Assembly: GCA_903883965.1 (NCBI GenBank)
Contig: CAISCU010000038.1
Location: forward strand, 1 to 61,977
Origin: an uncultured Bacteroidota bacterium
GTDB taxonomy: Bacteria; Bacteroidota; Bacteroidia; UKL13-3
Direction: 5' to 3'
Length of the DNA: 61,977 nt
Shown: positions 26,093 to 35,036 of the stretch, in pieces
How positions within the stretch are numbered: the first letter of the stretch is position 1
How the letters are laid out: the number at the start of each line of letters is the position of its first letter
Notes under the pieces: model-generated
What the model was told of the DNA's origin: nothing
The model's input: the letters and a program-made list of their open reading frames with translations, nothing else
Databases searched by the model: none
Position numbers and translations under genes: made by a program

Positions 26093-29000
26093 TTAATGAA
26101 TGCGTATTGATTTAGTATAAACGTTATGATGGAATTGAATTCTCAAATAATATACTCCAGACAATCCTTGTGTTTTAATTTGGGCATGGGTATTGTCAAT
26201 CATTGATTCAATATTTACAGCTGCACCTAATTGATTAAAAAGCTGAACGGATTCTATTTTGGTGTCTGTTGTATTTACATTGAAATAGCCATCATGAACT
26301 GGATTTGGGTAGATGGTTAATTGATTGAAATCTAAATTTTCGTTTAAACCAGTTGTTTCAATTTTCTTTAAACATATGGTTCTGATTGCAGATTGATGAA
26401 TTGCCTTGTTGTACTTTTCTGATACATACCAATTGATAAAAACAGAATCGTTGACAGCAGTATTTGCTAAATAATTTGCATATATCTGCTGCTTTGAAAC
26501 AGAAAAACGTGTTTGACCACTGTTCATTTCAAATGAAACAGAATCAGTTTTATTTGAGTTTACAAAATTGAGTTTTTGAGATGTAAATGGGTTGGGATTA
26601 CTCCATTCAAATTCTACAGAATCTGTTTGAATAGTTGAATTATTATTTAAGTTAAATTGAACAAATGGTAATGGTTTGATGAGTTCTATAGGATTAAAAT
26701 TCAGTACTCTTTTTAATGTTAAAGTATTAGAATTAAGTGCTTGAAGAGTATCGTTGAATTCGTTTTTATTGAACAAGGCATAAACCATGCATTTAACTGT
26801 TAAAGAATCGCCCCTGTCTAATGGATATTGATTTAAAATTGTAGCAATTGGGAATTTGTATTCTAATACGTTTCCAACATTTTCTGTAATCAAATCTTTG
26901 TTATTAATGAGCAACGCAATCCTAAAAGAAGTAGCAAAAGCTGAAGGTGACCATGCCAATTGAATTGATCCGGTATCATTTAATTCTACAGTAATATTAT
27001 TGCCATTCAGAGGATTTAAAACATTGAAATTAGTTAACATTTTATTATCTCTTTTTACATTAATCTGCAAAAAATTTGAGCTCTTGATTGACTTGCCTTT
27101 TCTGTTAGAAGCTAATACTTGAAAGGTTAATAAAATTGAATCTCCATATTGCAGGCCTAATTTTTGAGTTAAACTATCCAATAGTCTTGCACTTAAATTG
27201 AGATTGGTATCAAAGGTATTTAAACTGTACAAATGTGAATTCCCATTTGATTGGTTGTAAGTTGTATCTATAGTTAATGTATAAGATTCAGCAAACTTTG
27301 AACCTTCCCATTCCAATTTTAACTCATTGGCTTTTTTAGCATTTGCCTCAAAATTATTGGAAATTGGTATCAATAAATTAAAGGCCTCTGGTATCAATGG
27401 CAATTTTAGGTAACACAAAATTGAATGATTGGATGGTAGTGAATCATTGAAATTGTTATAAGACCAAATTGTCAGGTAAATAGGAATTGAATCTCCTTTA
27501 GCAAGTTTTAACGATTGAGATAGCATTCTGAGTACATCAAAATTGATTTGAAAAGTAGTATCCGTAGATGAAGTAGTGTATTTAACCAATCCTGGTTTTT
27601 CAACATCAGCTGAGGTATCTATTGAATAAGCGTAGAAATCAGCACCTGATGATGCGCTCCAATTTAAATTCAATGGATTGAAATTGACTGAATCTAGCTC
27701 AATTGTACTTTGATTAATTGGATTAATCAATGAAAAGTTTCCTAAAGTATGTATTTCATTGTTGTTAAAATTCAATGTATTGAGTTTGAGGTCGCCAGTT
27801 AATTTAAGGATTGCAATTTTTGATTCAATTTCTTGAGAGGCAACTATAGCACCTTGAATGGTGGTTGAACTCAATCCATTGTTATTGTTTGAAACCAAAT
27901 ACAATGTGGAATCATTTTGTAAATGAATACCTGATATCTGATTAAAACTAAGAGGTAACCCATTTTTATACAAATCAATATAATTTATTTTAGTGGCAGG
28001 TACAATTTGATTTGATGTCAATCCAGCTTCATTGATGAGTAACTCAACTGGCCCAGTGCTTCCATTATAAGTAAATACCTTATTTTGAATTGGTGTTGCA
28101 TTTTTTATTGATAATTTACTCATTCTTTTGATTTGCTGACTCTGATTTTCAGCATGCTCATATATTAAAAATTCATCATTACTGATTGCTATTAATTCAT
28201 CAATTGTCCAATCAGCAGCTAAAATACCCGCCTCGGCACCTGAATTTAAAACCAAATAAGTAGTTAATTCATGGCTTATTGGATTCAATGAAACCAATCT
28301 GTGAATTCTATCTGCATTGGCAATCGAATCTTTGAATAAAGGCTTGGCAGAAATACTATAAAGCAAATGATTAGGAGTTAGAGTTAAACTTTTAAAACCA
28401 TAACCTGGATTGGTAAATTTGAGTTGCTCATCTATTAAAAAATTTGAATCTTTCTCGAACGGGCTAAATTGATTGATTATTTTACGGTTTGCATTCAAAC
28501 AAACAAATCCAGAACGCAATTCATCTATTAACCAGAAATTATTATTATATACAACCAAACCATTGGGATCATAGCCATTCTCTGAATATGGAACAAATTT
28601 AGAGGTTATGCCTTGTGCACAATCGGAGATAGTGTCTGTGACATACAGTTGCTTTTTAAATACGGTTAATTCCTCACTTAAACTACCATTGATTGGCTGT
28701 TTAAAATTATAAAGAATTGGACGTTCGTTTAAAACAGAATAAAAGTTACTATCTGTATTTATTTTAATAGTTAAAATACTAGGTTGAGTATTCGCATTTG
28801 GATGAATCTGTACTCCGTTTTGGGCACAATTAATATTAATTTGTTGTATTTCTGGACCTTTTCCTGTTACTAAATAAAATTCATTCGCTTTGGTGGCATT
28901 GGTTATAGATTGGTAATTGCCCTCTAAAATTGAAACCCCATTTGTATTGGTTAAAATTTGCATTTGTTTAGGTGAAATCAATTGAGGCATAGGGTGAGCT

Positions 29001-29644
29001 TTGAGTTGAACCAAATCAAATCTGTAAGTTCCAGAAGTGGCATAAGTTGATGTTGTTCCTAAATAACTACTTCCATTTGGCGAGAATGTAGAAACAATTT
29101 TAATGGCAAACATAGGATTGTTGTTTACACCAGTTATACCTGAAAAATCAGCAGTTCTGTATATAAAAGTATTTGAAACCAATGAACGGTATAAATTATT
29201 TGTGGTATCTGTTCCAGGCCCTGTATACTGTGACCAATTTATACCGTCAATTGTGTACAATAATTTAACAAATTTACTCGAAGTTGCTGAGTGCCTTTGG
29301 TACCATGAGAAGAACAAATTACAATAACCGCTGGTACTGATTTTAAATATAATTCCAGAGGTATCTCTTTTAGTACCATTTGCAGGAAATGTAGCCAATT
29401 GAATAGCAGAATTATCTCCAATACTACTTGAGTCATTTACAACACCATCACTAAAAGTGTTAATTACAGTACCTGAAAGTTGAATGGCTCCATTTCCTAT
29501 TTGAGGCATTTTGGTTCCAGTTGAAACGGTTGCGTCAGCGTTAACCAATGAGTCTTTGGTATTAAATGTCCATTTGTGTAATGAAACTTGAGTAAATCCA
29601 AAATAAGGGATTAAACTAATGAGTATGAGTATAAACTTTTTCAT
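26093..29644 (-). CDS. Large T9SS type A secreted protein with repeated beta-sandwich modules
   Basis: 1,183 residues. Signal peptide MKKFILILISLIPYFGFTQ; an N-terminal lectin/jelly-roll-like part with many S/T/N; then at least four modules sharing a pattern such as FNLLIPISNN..LKLEWEGSKFAESYTLTID, spaced about 110 residues and resembling fibronectin-III or SusE-type domains; and a T9SS type A sorting domain (LTIYPNPVHDGYFNV ... GVYYLRIQF). It should be exported by Sec and T9SS and bind something at the surface. No enzyme motif is seen. It is convergent with the sensor kinase gene, 19 nt apart, and has its own promoter. Confidence 0.85.
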   Translation of the reverse strand: MKKFILILISLIPYFGFTQVSLHKWTFNTKDSLVNADATVSTGTKMPQIGNGAIQLSGTVINTFSDGVVNDSSSIGDNSAIQLATFPANGTKRDTSGIIFKISTSGYCNLFFSWYQRHSATSSKFVKLLYTIDGINWSQYTGPGTDTTNNLYRSLVSNTFIYRTADFSGITGVNNNPMFAIKIVSTFSPNGSSYLGTTSTYATSGTYRFDLVQLKAHPMPQLISPKQMQILTNTNGVSILEGNYQSITNATKANEFYLVTGKGPEIQQININCAQNGVQIHPNANTQPSILTIKINTDSNFYSVLNERPILYNFKQPINGSLSEELTVFKKQLYVTDTISDCAQGITSKFVPYSENGYDPNGLVVYNNNFWLIDELRSGFVCLNANRKIINQFSPFEKDSNFLIDEQLKFTNPGYGFKSLTLTPNHLLYSISAKPLFKDSIANADRIHRLVSLNPISHELTTYLVLNSGAEAGILAADWTIDELIAISNDEFLIYEHAENQSQQIKRMSKLSIKNATPIQNKVFTYNGSTGPVELLINEAGLTSNQIVPATKINYIDLYKNGLPLSFNQISGIHLQNDSTLYLVSNNNNGLSSTTIQGAIVASQEIESKIAILKLTGDLKLNTLNFNNNEIHTLGNFSLINPINQSTIELDSVNFNPLNLNWSASSGADFYAYSIDTSADVEKPGLVKYTTSSTDTTFQINFDVLRMLSQSLKLAKGDSIPIYLTIWSYNNFNDSLPSNHSILCYLKLPLIPEAFNLLIPISNNFEANAKKANELKLEWEGSKFAESYTLTIDTTYNQSNGNSHLYSLNTFDTNLNLSARLLDSLTQKLGLQYGDSILLTFQVLASNRKGKSIKSSNFLQINVKRDNKMLTNFNVLNPLNGNNITVELNDTGSIQLAWSPSAFATSFRIALLINNKDLITENVGNVLEYKFPIATILNQYPLDRGDSLTVKCMVYALFNKNEFNDTLQALNSNTLTLKRVLNFNPIELIKPLPFVQFNLNNNSTIQTDSVEFEWSNPNPFTSQKLNFVNSNKTDSVSFEMNSGQTRFSVSKQQIYANYLANTAVNDSVFINWYVSEKYNKAIHQSAIRTICLKKIETTGLNENLDFNQLTIYPNPVHDGYFNVNTTDTKIESVQLFNQLGAAVNIESMIDNTHAQIKTQGLSGVYYLRIQFHHNVYTKSIRIH

Positions 29645-29651
29645 ATAAATA

Positions 29652-29679
29652 CAAATTTATTGAACGTATTCTTTCCCAA
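29652..29679 (-). promoter_or_regulatory. Candidate promoter of the 26093-29644 gene
   Basis: Minus-strand TTG (29677-29679), 17-nt spacer and perfect -7 box TAAATTTG (29652-29659). Only 7 nt lie between the box and the ATG, implying a leaderless or nearly leaderless mRNA. Confidence 0.5.
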
Positions 29680-29708
29680 TGTTAACAGAGCGTTAACTAT
29701 TAACTTAA

Positions 29709-29745
29709 AAACAAGAAAAGCGGCACTAGGCCGCTTTTCTTGTTT
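29709..29745. terminator. Terminator after the 29760-31481 gene
   Basis: Perfect 16-bp stem ending in GCGGC/GCCGC with a 5-nt loop (29725-29729) and A/T-rich flanks; strong in the minus direction. Confidence 0.85.
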
Positions 29746-29759
29746 AATTAAAATACCTA

Positions 29760-31481
29760 TTAAGGTTTTGAAACCCCAATAAATAAAGTATTGTTATTGT
29801 CGATCATGATAAAATCATTTCCATCGACAAATCCATCACCATTGGCATCAGTTACTAAATAGCCTGAAGCAAAATTGGTATTGTCATTGTCAACATCAAT
29901 AAAATCATTTCCATCGACAAATCCGTCTTGGTTAATATCGCCTCCATAAATTGCAAATACATCATCTTCAACCATTACTTGGTTTGCACCATATGCACTT
30001 TCTGCAGAAACAGTAAAATCATACAATTTAGACGCTGCATTGAATAATACCGGATTAGCACTCCAAGTCTCTATTGAATTTCTATGCTTCACAACTATAT
30101 AATATTGATTATTAAACATTGATTTTGGCAAAGTCATTGAAGTTAATCCTTCGATAGACAAAGTAGGATTCAGGGTCAATTCAGACAAAAGTGTTTCTGG
30201 ATTAATAAAATCTACTGTGATTAAATCAGCATCTGTTTCTGCATAATTGCTCACTGCTGAATTAAACAAAGCTGATGTCATGGTTCTGTTTCCAGTAAAT
30301 ACCCCTTGTAACAAAACACTTAAATCAAATTTAATGCTAGCTGGTGCATTTGAAAGTTGATTGATATGATTGCTTTGATTGGTAATGTCTGATTGCAATT
30401 GTGTTGCTGGATTGTAAGCAAATATTTTAGTTGGATAAGCTTGATTACTAGTAGAAAAATTCCAATTAATTGAAGGTACACCAGCAAATTTCTTGTTATT
30501 AACCAATCTAATAGTTGCAATCAAAGTTCCATCTCCTGTTGTAGCCAATACTTTACCGTTAGCATAACCTCCTATTGGAGACTTAGGTGTTAACCTGATA
30601 TAATTTGGCGAAACTAATTCCCAATAGGTTCTTCCTGATCCAGCATTAACGGCAACGGGTGTTTGACCAGAAGTAGTTAAATCGCTTGATGCAATTAAAA
30701 CTGAAACTGTACCACCATTTCTGAATTCATTAGAGATAGAAAAACCTCCTTGAAATTGAGACATGATGATAGGGAAATTGGTAATATTTGGATTGGTATT
30801 TTTGATATATATCTTAAACTCATAAATAGAATCACTGATAAAAGTATCTTTCACCATTTTAGCAATGTATGAAAATTTAGAAATGACAGTTGATTGATTG
30901 ATATGTGAGCTTTGATTGGTAATATCAATTTGCTGAGAAGTTGCTGCATTGTATGCAAAAATCTTTGTAGGATATGCTTGATTTGTTGCACTAAAATTCC
31001 AAGCTAAATTAGGCGTACCAGAGAAATTAGTAGAATTTGTCAATCTAAATCTCGCAACTTTGGTTCCATTTCCTGCTCCAGAAATAACTGTTCCGTTAGC
31101 CAAGATTTTAGGTGTAATACGGATATAATTTGGATCTGTTAGTTCCCAAAATGCTCTACCTGAACCTGAATTGGTTGGAGTAGGAATTTGTGCGGCTTGT
31201 AAAGCTGAACTTCCGCTAACTACTGATACAGCTATTGTACCATTGTTTCTGAAAGATGAAGCCAAACTAATACCTGCTTGAAATTGAGACAAAACAAAAG
31301 GAGTTGAACTTGTATTTGCACTTGTATTTTTCAAGTAAATATCAAATTCATACACGTTAGCAGATACCAGTGAATCATTTGTAATGATACACTGATATGC
31401 CGTTGGAAGTTGTGCATTTGCAGTAAGACCTGCAAATGCTACAATAACCAACAATTTTATTTTTAAAATAATGTTTTTCAT
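29760..31481 (-). CDS. Secreted protein with two cohesin-like modules and dockerin-like calcium repeats
   Basis: 573 residues. Signal peptide (LLVIVAFAGLTANAQ), then two copies of a roughly 179-residue module (537-bp period) with the pattern YEFDIYLKNT...LSQFQAGISL...GSGRAFWEL..PNYIRITPK...WNFSATNQAYPTKIFAYN. After a short region come two dockerin-type loops, GDINQDGFVDGNDF and DANGDGFVDGNDF, and the end FIGVSKP. There is no T9SS type A domain. The module also forms the N-terminus of the gene at 35037. It lies 27 nt after the 31509-34844 gene, with a small palindrome (31487-31501) between, and is likely co-transcribed with it. A structural or adhesion role is inferred. Confidence 0.8.
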   Translation of the reverse strand: MKNIILKIKLLVIVAFAGLTANAQLPTAYQCIITNDSLVSANVYEFDIYLKNTSANTSSTPFVLSQFQAGISLASSFRNNGTIAVSVVSGSSALQAAQIPTPTNSGSGRAFWELTDPNYIRITPKILANGTVISGAGNGTKVARFRLTNSTNFSGTPNLAWNFSATNQAYPTKIFAYNAATSQQIDITNQSSHINQSTVISKFSYIAKMVKDTFISDSIYEFKIYIKNTNPNITNFPIIMSQFQGGFSISNEFRNGGTVSVLIASSDLTTSGQTPVAVNAGSGRTYWELVSPNYIRLTPKSPIGGYANGKVLATTGDGTLIATIRLVNNKKFAGVPSINWNFSTSNQAYPTKIFAYNPATQLQSDITNQSNHINQLSNAPASIKFDLSVLLQGVFTGNRTMTSALFNSAVSNYAETDADLITVDFINPETLLSELTLNPTLSIEGLTSMTLPKSMFNNQYYIVVKHRNSIETWSANPVLFNAASKLYDFTVSAESAYGANQVMVEDDVFAIYGGDINQDGFVDGNDFIDVDNDNTNFASGYLVTDANGDGFVDGNDFIMIDNNNTLFIGVSKP

Positions 31482-31508
31482 TTTTTACTGTTTTAAACAG
31501 TTTCTTTA

Positions 31509-34500
31509 TTAGAATGGTCTAATAATTTGAATAATGTTTCCAACGTTATTATCAACTATTGATAAATCTGAATTGTCTACAATTCCATCATAGTTGATAT
31601 CTGAAGGGATGTATCCGATTACTGTTTGGTTATTACTACAATCAGCTAAGTCAGAAGCATCACACAAACCATCCTTGTTAACATCACCACTAAAAATCAA
31701 CGAAACTGTGCCTGTTGTTTTTACGTTTTCGCCGTAAACATTTGTTGAACCACAAGAGAAACAAATATCTGTTGCTGGAGTAGCAAATGTATTTCTGATA
31801 GCGATTGGCTTAGCGCTCCAAGTTTCAATGCTGTTCCTTCCAGATAAAGCTATATAAAACGATTTACCCAATTCTGAACTTGGTACTTTTACATTTCCAA
31901 TACCATTTGAATCCAATACTGTTGTATAAGTTTGAACCAATTCGAAAGGAGCTGTAGTTGTATACAATTTAATGGTAACTGAATCTGGCACTTGCTTACC
32001 AGAATTTGCATTGTAAGTACCTTCAACAAATGCTTTAACACTTAAAACTGCATTTGCAACTGGTACATAAGTAGAGTTTGTGTAGTCGTTGTTAATCGGA
32101 TCAAAACTTGCCCAACCAGCTGTCCAGTCTGTAGAACCAAAAGCACCTTTGTAATTTACAGGAGTGATGTTTGGATTAGCCGACAATTTAGTAGAAGAAG
32201 TGAAACTATAATTAGACCACTGTGCAGCACCTGATGGAGGCAATAATTTAGCCATCGGATTGTTGATGTCTAAACCTGTTAAACCAACTTGAGAAAGTGT
32301 TACAGTATCGTTTGTTCTAGCACCAAACCAAGTACGAATAGCTGAAATAGTTGCAAATGCACCAGAGCCTAATAAGAAAGGTTTGTTGGTAGAATTGTTA
32401 GCAGTTAAATGAGCCATAGTATTGTTTCTGTATTCTGATGAATCTGCATTTTGACTCGCTGCTGACTCTGATCCATCTATGAATAAACCAGCACCCCAAC
32501 CTGCAAATACTGAGTTGAAAATACTCAATTGTGAACCACGACGAATTCTTGCTCCTTTGCCACCATCACCATTTGCCAATGCTTTAAAACCACTAGCCAA
32601 TGTTCCATCATAAGCAGCACGTGGACCTATAGATGTGACGTTTGAAAAAATAGCTCTAGTTCTTGGATTGGTATAGTAAGAAGGGAAAACACCATTTGTA
32701 GGAGCATCGTTGTTATCTGACTCAAAGCCTTCTGAAGTTGAAATTGAAGGGTTATCAGCAATTTGTGGATCACGAATAGCCAATGCAAATTGTACGGTAC
32801 CTGAATAACCATTGTCGGTATCAAAATCATCATCCAATGTTTTGTAAACAATTAAATTTTTACAGTTTACAGAACCACCAAACCACTCAAATCCATCATC
32901 ACCACTGTATGATACTTGCACATTCTCTATAGTAGTACCGCTACCAACACCTGCAAGAGTTAAACCATTGGTTTCATTATTAGAAGCAAATGCAATACCT
33001 GAAAATTCAATACGTAAAAATCTTAAAACACCCGAATTGTCATCAGATACAGATCCTCCAAATAAACCTGCAGTTCCAAATAAACCACCTTCTACTTGTC
33101 CATATCCAACAGGGAAGTTAACTGGAGCTCTTCCACAAATGATCACACCACCCCAATCACCTGTAGCTCTTGAACCAGCTGCTTGGTCTGACGTGAAAAC
33201 AATTGGTCTGTTAGCAGTTCCTTCTGCAATGATTTTAGCTCCTCTTTTTACAATTAAAACGGCTTTATTGCTAGAATTCTTGATACCTTGAATGATGGTT
33301 CCAGGTTGTATAGTTAAAGTATAACCACTGTCAATATTAACTTGACCAGAAATTTTCCAAATTTTATCGTTAGTCCAAGTAGTATTGGTTGAAATATTAC
33401 CTGTTACTGTTTGAACAGTTGGCTGGTAAGTTACTGTATAATCTGCATTGATTGGATTCCAATTGGTCCATCCTTGAGTCCAGTCTGTAGAACCAAAAGC
33501 TCCTTTATAAGATACTGGAGTAAAAAACGAGTTGGTTAATTTAGAAGAAGTAAAAGATGCACCAGTTAATTGTTTAGAACCTGAAGTTGGAATTAATTTA
33601 GTCATTGGACTGCTGATGTCTAATCCAGTTAAACCTAAATTTGCTAAAGTAGTTGTATCATTATTTCTAGCAGCAAACCAAGTGCGCAAGTTAGAAATGG
33701 TAGCAAATGCACCTGAACCCAATAAAAATGGGGTATTGGTTGCATTGCTGGCAGTCATATGACCGAAAATATTGTTTCTAAATTCAGATGAATCAGAATT
33801 TTGTCCAGTAGCAGATTCAGAACCATCTACGAACAATCCAACACCCCATCCTGCAAAAACAGAGTTCATGATACTCAATTGTGAACCTCTACGAATCCTC
33901 GCTCCTTTGCCTCCATCGCCGTTTGAAATAGCTTTGAAACCACTTGCCAATGTTCCGTTATAAGCAGCACGTGGACCTATACTTGTAATGTTTGAAAATA
34001 CAGCTCTTGTTCTAGGACTGGTGTAGTAATTTGGAAATACTCCATTAGTAGGTGCATCATTATTATCAGATTCAAATCCTTCTGAAGTTGAAATTGATGG
34101 GTTATCAGCAATTTGTGGATCACGAACTGCTAAACCAAATTGTACATTTCCTGAGAAACCATTGTCGGTATCAAAGTCATCATCTAAAGCACGGTAAACA
34201 ACTAAATATTTACAATTTACAGTACCACCAAACCACTCAATACCATCATCACCACTGTATGAAACTTGTAAGTTTTCTACTGTAGTACCACTTCCAACAC
34301 CAGCTAAAGTTAAACCATTGGTTTCGTTATTAGAAGCAAATGCAATACCTGAAAATTCAATACGTACATATCTAATTATACCTGAATTATCATTGCTCAC
34401 ATTACCACCAAATAAACCAGCAGTACCAAACAAACCACCTTCTACTTGTCCATAACCTACAGGAAAGTTAACTGGAGCTCTTCCACAAATAATGACACCA

Positions 34501-34844
34501 CCCCAATCACCTGAAGCCCTAGAACCTGCTGCTTGGTCTGAAGTAAAAACAATAGGTTGACTAGGAGATCCATTTGCAATAAGTTTAGCACCTCTTTTAA
34601 TGATCAATACTGCTTTGTTAGAGCTATTTTTAATCCCTTTAATAATGGTACCAGGTTCAATTGTTAAAGCATAACCACTGTCAATGTTCACTTGACCACT
34701 GATAAAATAAATCGAGTCGTTGTACAAAGTTCGATTTTGATAGTTACCAGCATTTAAGGTGCTGGTTGGAGCCTGCGCAAAGGCCGAACCACCCAGGGTT
34801 AAGCCAATTAAAACGAGCAGAAAGAATCGTAGATTCATTTTCAT
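31509..34844 (-). CDS. Large secreted beta-helix-like protein with two near-identical 450-residue repeats and dockerin-like end
   Basis: About 1,111 residues from the ATG at 34844; the longer frame to 34874 would run through a perfect -7 box. The signal peptide is FFLLVLIGLTLGGSAFAQ. Two long repeats each read SGQVNIDSGY..TI.PGTII.GIKNSSNKAVLI, SDQAAGSRA.GDWGGVIICGRAPVN and SYSGDDG.EWFGG, the WGG-type family probably folding as a right-handed beta-helix. The end has Ca-loop motifs DVNKDGLCDASD and DINYDGIVDNSD, then IIQIIRPF. Related proteins often neighbour TonB receptors in Bacteroidota. It is divergent from the 35037-40185 operon. Confidence 0.8.
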   Translation of the reverse strand: MKMNLRFFLLVLIGLTLGGSAFAQAPTSTLNAGNYQNRTLYNDSIYFISGQVNIDSGYALTIEPGTIIKGIKNSSNKAVLIIKRGAKLIANGSPSQPIVFTSDQAAGSRASGDWGGVIICGRAPVNFPVGYGQVEGGLFGTAGLFGGNVSNDNSGIIRYVRIEFSGIAFASNNETNGLTLAGVGSGTTVENLQVSYSGDDGIEWFGGTVNCKYLVVYRALDDDFDTDNGFSGNVQFGLAVRDPQIADNPSISTSEGFESDNNDAPTNGVFPNYYTSPRTRAVFSNITSIGPRAAYNGTLASGFKAISNGDGGKGARIRRGSQLSIMNSVFAGWGVGLFVDGSESATGQNSDSSEFRNNIFGHMTASNATNTPFLLGSGAFATISNLRTWFAARNNDTTTLANLGLTGLDISSPMTKLIPTSGSKQLTGASFTSSKLTNSFFTPVSYKGAFGSTDWTQGWTNWNPINADYTVTYQPTVQTVTGNISTNTTWTNDKIWKISGQVNIDSGYTLTIQPGTIIQGIKNSSNKAVLIVKRGAKIIAEGTANRPIVFTSDQAAGSRATGDWGGVIICGRAPVNFPVGYGQVEGGLFGTAGLFGGSVSDDNSGVLRFLRIEFSGIAFASNNETNGLTLAGVGSGTTIENVQVSYSGDDGFEWFGGSVNCKNLIVYKTLDDDFDTDNGYSGTVQFALAIRDPQIADNPSISTSEGFESDNNDAPTNGVFPSYYTNPRTRAIFSNVTSIGPRAAYDGTLASGFKALANGDGGKGARIRRGSQLSIFNSVFAGWGAGLFIDGSESAASQNADSSEYRNNTMAHLTANNSTNKPFLLGSGAFATISAIRTWFGARTNDTVTLSQVGLTGLDINNPMAKLLPPSGAAQWSNYSFTSSTKLSANPNITPVNYKGAFGSTDWTAGWASFDPINNDYTNSTYVPVANAVLSVKAFVEGTYNANSGKQVPDSVTIKLYTTTAPFELVQTYTTVLDSNGIGNVKVPSSELGKSFYIALSGRNSIETWSAKPIAIRNTFATPATDICFSCGSTNVYGENVKTTGTVSLIFSGDVNKDGLCDASDLADCSNNQTVIGYIPSDINYDGIVDNSDLSIVDNNVGNIIQIIRPF
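32060..34755 (-). repeat. Two tandem 1,350-bp coding repeats
   Basis: Matching landmarks lie exactly 1,350 bp apart: ATAACCACTG at 33321-33330 and 34671-34680, and TAAGCAGCAC at 32611-32620 and 33961-33970. Protein copies are nearly identical, but third positions differ often, so the duplication is not very recent or is under protein-level constraint. Outer boundaries are approximate. Confidence 0.85.
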
Positions 34845-34871
34845 ATAAATTGTTGTTTGATAATTTTGATT

Positions 34872-34879
34872 CAAAAGTA
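34872..34879 (-). promoter_or_regulatory. Candidate -7 box of the 31509-34844 operon
   Basis: Minus-strand TACTTTTG is a perfect TAnnTTTG, 27 nt upstream of the chosen ATG at 34844. It excludes the longer start at 34874. Confidence 0.5.
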
Positions 34880-35007
34880 TAGCAACAATTAAAATGGAAT
34901 CTTACTCATTTGTTACATTATGGTTAATTTAGAAATAATGAAGTTAGCTTATTAATTTGGTTGCTTTTTTTTAACAGTACCTTAACAAGGAGCGCGATAG
35001 GTAAAAA

Positions 35008-35015
35008 TAAATTTG
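35008..35015 (+). promoter_or_regulatory. Candidate -7 box of the 35037-40185 operon
   Basis: TAAATTTG matches TAnnTTTG exactly and lies 21 nt before the ATG at 35037. The two divergent -7 boxes are about 130 bp apart, leaving room for shared regulation. Confidence 0.5.
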
Positions 35016-35036
35016 TAGAAAAAATAAACCTATAGC

